Shown in pieces: positions 59,283 through 64,000 of a DNA stretch of 64,000 bases (positions are counted from its first letter, which is position 1; the number at the start of each line of letters is the position of its first letter). The notes beneath the pieces were generated by a model, which saw only the letters and a program-made list of their open reading frames with translations, had not been told where the DNA came from and searched no databases. Source of the stretch: Streptomyces tuirus. GTDB taxonomy: Bacteria; Actinomycetota; Actinomycetes; Streptomycetales; Streptomycetaceae. The translations under genes were made by a program, and so were the position numbers. The stretch spans positions 5,878,001-5,942,000 of the forward strand of contig NZ_AP023439.1 in assembly GCF_014701095.1 (NCBI RefSeq). Direction: 5' to 3'.

Positions 59283-62141
59283 ATGCGGGACAACTTGTTC
59301 AGGATGCGTACCGCGTGGGTCGACGGCCTTGCGGCTCGGGTTTGTCGCGAACTCGGGCCCGACCGGCGCCGATACGACATGTTCCCCTCATGGGTTACGG
59401 ACGAGCCGCTGGCGCTCGCCGCCCTGTTGGCCCGCATCGCTGTGGAGGACATCAAGGGCAGCTCTCCGCAGGACATCAGCGACCATCTTCGATCGACCTC
59501 CCTCGTCGATTCCAGAGCACCCGGCCCCGTGGTTGCCGAAGACCTCGTCATGCCTGTTCTGCGCTCGGTTCGCAGCGAAGGCGTCCCGTGGCAACGGTGG
59601 TGGGACGTCGCCGGCTTCCATGTGCTGCTCATCGAGTTGTGGGCTGGACGCCGACTCTCGACTCGATCCAGGGAGAGGGTGCGTGAGGAACTGACGAGCG
59701 TGTGGTGCCTCCCTGCCCAGGACCTGGAAGTCGTCCTCCGCAATGCCGCAGATCCTTACGCCTCGTTGCCGCCGGACCTCCTTCACGCATCGGCCACCGG
59801 CAGGGCGAGTACGTGCTTGCAGACCCTTGTCTCCGGCGGCTGGATCAAGATCACCGGGGACGAGGACGTCCTGCGAGCCAGACCGGCACTGACTGGCAGA
59901 CCTGACCTCGTGGAGGTCGCGAGGCGCCTGCAGCACCGCATGCATCTGGAGAGCGCGGTAGAACGCATCAGGAACCCTTCGGAGGAATTCCTCGCAGGGC
60001 TGCGTGAGGATCTTGAGGTGTGGGAAACCCAGATGGGCGAGTTCGCTTCCCACCTGACAGCGTACGAGCTCGCATTGATGGAACCCGAGGTGGGGGACGA
60101 TCGGTATGCAGATGAGTGTCTCGTGGCAGGTAGGGAAATGTATAAGTCCCCAATGCTGGTGGACGATGCTCTCTTGTGGGAATCGAATGCAGGCGAACTC
60201 GGCGCCTCGGTACCCGACTGGATGGTCGAAGAAATCGTCACTTGCGGAACCCGGTTCTTTCACACACAGGTAGGCCCCCACCCGGTCTGGCTGGCCACCG
60301 CTGAGACGGACACTCACCTGGCCGCCATGCAAGCGTTGATGGATCCGAGTGCGCGGTGCGGCTTCGGAATCGTGGACTACGGTGATGGCATCAGGATCTG
60401 GTTGGTGTTTCCCACGCCTCCCGGCGACCCGGGCCCTCCGATGCGCGCTCCGTACACCTATTCGCTGGCCTGGGTGGAACATGCCTGGGAACTACTGCAT
60501 CTTGCGACCGTCGGATATGCCCGCCTCACCGTCGTCCGGCTTGTGGACGACGGTGAGCTCAGGCCTGTGGGCAGCATCTGGCTCCCCCTGCCGGAGGAGT
60601 TGCGCGCTCAGTGCAAGGAAGCCGCCATCACGGCGCTCCGTCGGCTGGTTGGTGACGAGACGCAGAGCATCAAGCAGAAGATGGCCGGCGAAGGTCTCCA
60701 TCAGGTCGCCGAGTCGGCCTTCTGGAGCTGCGAGAACGCAAAAGGTGAGGATATCCAGGACGAACTTGTCTTGGTCTCCGACGCCACTGAGTACCGACAC
60801 TTCATGTCCGCCGCGCGCCGCCTCGCCGGTGCACGTGCACTCCAAGCGTCGCACCTGCTTGACGGAGGAGACGCATCTGGGATGAACGTGGACCTGAAGG
60901 CCGCTGTCGAAGAGCGCCAGCGCACTCTGGAACTCCTCCGGGCAACCGCGGGCCGAGGGGAGACGAAAAAGGGTCACAGGAGTGAACCCGAAATACCCCT
61001 GCTGGGCGAGCAGACGGCTTTCGTGCATCTGATCAACCGGTACGGGACGATTCAGCTCGCCGCATGCAGGAGTCGTGCAGGCCGCGCACACGTCGATCTT
61101 GTCTCGTGTGAGGAGATTTCCCTCGGACGCTTTCCTGAGGTCGTAAGTGAATGGGCAAAGCTACCGCAGGATGCTCCCGGGCGAATGTGGCATCACTTCC
61201 TGGAACAGGCCCTCGCCGGCTGCAGTGAAATGGTGGAAGCAATCATCGACATGAACGAGGACGATGATCTTCGTCGATTGATACTCAGTCCCACGGCTCC
61301 ACTGGAGCTACTGCCACTCCATGCCGTTCCCCTTCGTGCCCCGCGAGCTGTGACTCTGAGCGACGTTTTTGATCATGTCGCTTACGCTCCCACGGCCCGG
61401 CTGGCGTCGGCCATCAGGAGCTCCCGGCGACAGCCGGCCGCAGTCGAGGTCCTCGTGGTGGCACACAGCGGTGAGGGGGTGCCCGGCTTTGAGTCGATCG
61501 GCGGGCCGCTCTGCGAGGCTGACTTGATCGCCGACCTCTACGACCATGCCGAGGTCCTCGCGCAGGACGAGGCGACCCCCGGCCGTGCTCTGGAAGCGAT
61601 GACCAGGGCGCGGATCGTCCATGTGGCATCGCACGGCCTGACGCATCTCAACCGCTGGGCTGCCGGAGTCGTGCTGCAAGGCGATTCGCTCGGAGCAGCC
61701 ACTTTGACCACGAGCAGAATCCTCGCCGAAGGCGCCTTCAGCAGCGTCGACCTGGTCATCCTGAATGCTTGCAGGACAGGCACGCACGAAGGAATCGGTC
61801 GTACCGTGCAGACCTTGCGCAGTCTCGAGTCCGCGTTCCTGGCTCGCGGAGCGAAGGCGGTCGTTTCCACACTCTGGGAGATCACAGATCTGCAAGGCGT
61901 CGTCTTCTCTGCTGTACTCCATGCCTATCTCGGCGCAGGCGTGAACCCTCAGACCGCTTTCACTGACACCACTCGGTACCTCCGTACACGTCAGTGGGAA
62001 GTGCCCTCTCAGGGAGGGCCGTTGCTCTCCGCCGAGTCGGCCATTCACTCGGTGCTTCCGGACTGGCGAAGCCATCTGGATCAACAGGTCATGGACAACC
62101 CGCTGTTCTGGGCCGCCTTCAAGATCACCGGAGCTGTGTGA
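59283..62141 (+). CDS. CHAT protease with a large uncharacterised N-terminal region
   Basis: A 952-residue protein. The C-terminal CHAT domain (about residues 610-940) has LVVAHSGEGVPGFESIGGPLCEADLIADLY, the catalytic His in IVHVASHGLTHLN (about 782) and the Cys in LVILNACRTGTHEG (about 828), then AFLARGAKAVVSTLWEI. The first 600 residues show no TPR pattern and no family I recognise; they should be the sensor part. GGGGGG lies six bases before the chosen ATG, 13 codons into the frame. It is single on its strand, divergent from DUF6338. Its codon use is slightly less GC-rich than neighbouring genes (several AT-ending codons around 60100-60250 and 60960), suggesting later acquisition. Confidence 0.87.
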   Translation: MRDNLFRMRTAWVDGLAARVCRELGPDRRRYDMFPSWVTDEPLALAALLARIAVEDIKGSSPQDISDHLRSTSLVDSRAPGPVVAEDLVMPVLRSVRSEGVPWQRWWDVAGFHVLLIELWAGRRLSTRSRERVREELTSVWCLPAQDLEVVLRNAADPYASLPPDLLHASATGRASTCLQTLVSGGWIKITGDEDVLRARPALTGRPDLVEVARRLQHRMHLESAVERIRNPSEEFLAGLREDLEVWETQMGEFASHLTAYELALMEPEVGDDRYADECLVAGREMYKSPMLVDDALLWESNAGELGASVPDWMVEEIVTCGTRFFHTQVGPHPVWLATAETDTHLAAMQALMDPSARCGFGIVDYGDGIRIWLVFPTPPGDPGPPMRAPYTYSLAWVEHAWELLHLATVGYARLTVVRLVDDGELRPVGSIWLPLPEELRAQCKEAAITALRRLVGDETQSIKQKMAGEGLHQVAESAFWSCENAKGEDIQDELVLVSDATEYRHFMSAARRLAGARALQASHLLDGGDASGMNVDLKAAVEERQRTLELLRATAGRGETKKGHRSEPEIPLLGEQTAFVHLINRYGTIQLAACRSRAGRAHVDLVSCEEISLGRFPEVVSEWAKLPQDAPGRMWHHFLEQALAGCSEMVEAIIDMNEDDDLRRLILSPTAPLELLPLHAVPLRAPRAVTLSDVFDHVAYAPTARLASAIRSSRRQPAAVEVLVVAHSGEGVPGFESIGGPLCEADLIADLYDHAEVLAQDEATPGRALEAMTRARIVHVASHGLTHLNRWAAGVVLQGDSLGAATLTTSRILAEGAFSSVDLVILNACRTGTHEGIGRTVQTLRSLESAFLARGAKAVVSTLWEITDLQGVVFSAVLHAYLGAGVNPQTAFTDTTRYLRTRQWEVPSQGGPLLSAESAIHSVLPDWRSHLDQQVMDNPLFWAAFKITGAV

Positions 62142-62544
62142 GTCCCAATTCTAGCTCAAGTCCCGTCGGCTCTCCGCCAGGCACGGCCGTGCTCGATCCC
62201 ACCCGGACTCGGGTCGCGGTGCTGGCGGCGACCGACACCGATGTCCACCGCGACGCTCTCGGATAGCGGGAAGTCGTCCCTGGCACCTTCTTCGCCCTTG
62301 TCGTCACAGTGGGCCGAGATCCTTCCGGCCCCGTGAAGAAGGACGTGGGCGTTACCAGCACCGTGCTGCGGACCCACCGCTGGATTCCGGCCGCAGGGGT
62401 GCGGAGACCACGCTGCTCCGGCCGGACGTAACGCTCGGGGTCTTCGGCGAGGCGCTCGGAGCCTCGGCTTACTCACGCTGGCGTGCGGCCGTATCACCTG
62501 GCCCCTGGTGAGAACCGTTCTCGATGAACGAACGCGTGACGTGC

Positions 62545-62562
62545 ATGTCCCAGAAGTCCCAG
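62545..62562 (+). repeat. Paired TGTCCCAG/AAGTCCCAG motif at right island edge
   Basis: ATGTCCCAG (62545) and AAGTCCCAG (62554) lie nine bases apart, in the same orientation as the pair at the left edge of the island. The core is the same; the spacing differs by two. Confidence 0.3.
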
Positions 62563-62576
62563 GGGCAACTGCGAGT

Positions 62577-62611
62577 CCCCCCTGCCCCGCATCTGTGCAG
62601 GTCAGGAGGGG
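62577..62611 (+). terminator. Possible terminator after the CHAT gene
   Basis: CCCCCCTG pairs with CAGGAGGGG (one bulge) around an 18-base loop, followed by GTTTC on the plus strand. It could end rightward transcripts before convergent murA. Confidence 0.3.
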
Positions 62612-62635
62612 TTTCGCGCGGCTTTCCCAGAGCCT

Positions 62636-64000
62636 TCAGATGTCCCGGAACGTCTCGATCTGCGCCCCCACCGAGTTCAGCCGCTCCGCCAGGTCCTCGT
62701 AACCCCGGTTGATGACGTACACGTTGCGCAGCACCGACGTGCCCTCGGCCGCCATCATCGCGAGGAGGACGACCACCGCAGGGCGCAGCGCCGGCGGGCA
62801 CATCATCTCGGCGGCGCGCCAGCGCGTCGGGCCCTCGACCAGGACGCGGTGGGGGTCCAGGAGCTGGAGGCGGCCGCCGAGGCGGTTCAGGTCCGTGAGG
62901 TAGATCGCGCGGTTGTCGTAGACCCAGTCGTGGATGAGGGTCTTGCCCTGGGCGACCGCCGCGATGGCCGCGAAGAACGGGACGTTGTCGATGTTCAGGC
63001 CGGGGAACGGCATGGGGTGGATCTTGTCGATCGGCGCCTCCAGCTTGGAGGGGCGGACGGTGAGGTCCACCAGGCGCGTACGGCCGTTGTCGGCGAAGTA
63101 CTCCGGCGTGCGGTCGTGGTCGAGGCCCATCTCCTCCAGGACCGCCAGCTCGATCTCCAGGAACTCGATCGGCACCCGGCGCACCGTCAGCTCCGACTCG
63201 GTGACCACGGCCGCCGCGACCAGGCTCATCGCCTCGACCGGGTCCTCGGAGGGGGAGTAGTCCACGTCGACGTCGATGGTCGGCACGCCGTGCACGGTCA
63301 GGGTGGTGGTGCCGATGCCGTCGACCTTGACGCCGAGCGCCTCCAGGAAGAAGCAGAGGTCCTGGACCATGTAGTTGGACGAGGCGTTGCGGATGACGGT
63401 GATGCCGTCGTGCCGGGCGGCCGCGAGCAGCGCGTTCTCGGTCACCGTGTCGCCGCGCTCGGTGAGGACGATCGGGCGGTCGGGGCTGACCGCGCGGTCC
63501 ACCTGGGCGTGGTACTGGCCCTCGGTGGCGGCGATGTCCAGACCGAACCGGCGCAGCGCGATCATGTGCGGCTCGACGGTGCGCGTACCGAGGTCGCAGC
63601 CGCCGGCGTACGGCAGCTTGAACGAGTCCATGCGGTGCAGCAGCGGGCCGAGGAACATGATGATGGAGCGGGTGCGGCGGGCCGCGTCCGCGTCGATCGC
63701 CGCCAGGTCCAGCTCGGCCGACGGCACGATCTCCAGGTCGACACCGTCGTTGATCCACCGGGTGCGCACACCGATGGAGCCCAGCACCTCCAGGAGGCGG
63801 TACACCTCCTCGATGCGGGCGACGCGGCGCAGCACCGTGCGCCCCTCGTTGAGCAGTGAGGCGCACAGCAGCGCCACGCACGCGTTCTTGCTCGTCTTCA
63901 CGTCGATGGCACCGGACAGCCGGCGCCCGCCGACCACGCGCAGATGCATCGGACCGGCGTAGCCGAGGGACACGATCTCGCTGTCGAGGGCCTCCCCGAT
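62636..64000 (-). CDS. murA: UDP-GlcNAc 1-carboxyvinyltransferase paralogue, HTH-fused (partial)
   Basis: A MurA-type EPSP-synthase-fold enzyme; 455 codons are in view and the frame is open to the right edge. LRVVGGRRLSGAIDVKTSKNACVALLCASLL is the N-terminal substrate loop with the Lys-Asn pair. LPYAGGCDLGTRTVEPHMIALRRFG holds the Cys at the MurA active-site (fosfomycin-sensitive) position, in GGC. ENALLAAARHDGITVIRNAS is also conserved. The transferase could start at the GTG before SLGYAGPMH, but codons upstream still code (IGEALDSEI), matching the end of an N-terminal helix-turn-helix known in some Streptomyces MurA paralogues. So the gene probably encodes an HTH-MurA fusion with its start outside the window. 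It would add enolpyruvyl to UDP-GlcNAc, the first step of peptidoglycan synthesis. Confidence 0.88.
   Translation of the reverse strand: MGEALDSEIVSLGYAGPMHLRVVGGRRLSGAIDVKTSKNACVALLCASLLNEGRTVLRRVARIEEVYRLLEVLGSIGVRTRWINDGVDLEIVPSAELDLAAIDADAARRTRSIIMFLGPLLHRMDSFKLPYAGGCDLGTRTVEPHMIALRRFGLDIAATEGQYHAQVDRAVSPDRPIVLTERGDTVTENALLAAARHDGITVIRNASSNYMVQDLCFFLEALGVKVDGIGTTTLTVHGVPTIDVDVDYSPSEDPVEAMSLVAAAVVTESELTVRRVPIEFLEIELAVLEEMGLDHDRTPEYFADNGRTRLVDLTVRPSKLEAPIDKIHPMPFPGLNIDNVPFFAAIAAVAQGKTLIHDWVYDNRAIYLTDLNRLGGRLQLLDPHRVLVEGPTRWRAAEMMCPPALRPAVVVLLAMMAAEGTSVLRNVYVINRGYEDLAERLNSVGAQIETFRDI

Larger units (their letters stand above)
62142..62635. other. Gap between CHAT gene and murA, decayed coding trace
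   Basis: No intact gene is supported. On the plus strand about 62268-62390 reads REVVPGTFFALVVTVGRD... and about 62404-62510 reads LRPDVTLGVFGEALGASAY in another frame, so this could be a frameshifted relic; its family is unknown. The last 100 bases hold the paired TCCCAG motif and a weak hairpin. Confidence 0.4.

Overview
The window is high-GC, leaderless-start-rich actinobacterial DNA and almost certainly comes from a Streptomyces chromosome. Support for this includes an ECF41 sigma factor, DUF5999, DUF397/DUF5753 regulators, Nur-box and Zur-box-like operators, an HTH-fused MurA paralogue, and pervasive ATGA/GTGA start-stop overlaps.

Region 1 (1-11.2 kb) is a metabolic block. It holds the C-terminal half of an aryl-CoA (anthraniloyl/salicylyl-CoA) monooxygenase-reductase, an aryl-CoA ligase, a PaaX-family repressor, an acyl-CoA dehydrogenase carrying an in-frame minisatellite, and a RidA-type deaminase. 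Together they suggest activation and catabolism of an aromatic acid as its CoA thioester. An ECF41 sigma factor with its flavoprotein partner, a complete molybdate ABC importer (modABC) and a YihY membrane protein sit inside this block.

Region 2 (11.2-24.3 kb) is largely about metals and sulfur. A nikABCDE-type importer lies behind a good match to the Nur (nickel repressor) box. Convergent to it is a histidine-rich protein made of two repeats, then a methyltransferase behind a Zur-like box. A three-gene PLP operon follows (Y4yA-type decarboxylase-fold enzyme, cysteine-synthase/rhodanese fusion, SufS-like class V enzyme), then small secreted proteins and a DUF488 protein.

Region 3 (about 24.4-62.6 kb) is a dense genome-conflict island. 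From left to right it contains: (a) a 2315-aa DruE-like helicase/DUF1998/nuclease-like protein coupled to a RelE-UvrD helicase fusion; (b) an AAA ATPase coupled to a TOPRIM-like DUF4276-type protein, resembling a split OLD nuclease; (c) an IS110-family element with a plausible bridge RNA; (d) a four-gene coupled operon headed by a TPR-CHAT protease; (e) a caspase-SF1 helicase fusion with an EACC1-type small membrane protein; (f) an RsbW-like ATPase and an XRE/DUF397 pair; (g) a large adenine methyltransferase plus SNF2 helicase, resembling DISARM DrmMI/DrmD without drmABC; and (h) a soluble Ser/Thr kinase, a DUF6338 membrane protein and a second CHAT protease. Several modules share one logic: a sensor or NTPase coupled to a nuclease or caspase-like effector. 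Paired copies of a short TCCCAG-containing motif lie just outside both ends of the island.

The window ends in a murA-like gene that runs off the right edge. All functions are read from sequence motifs and neighbourhood; no database search was possible.
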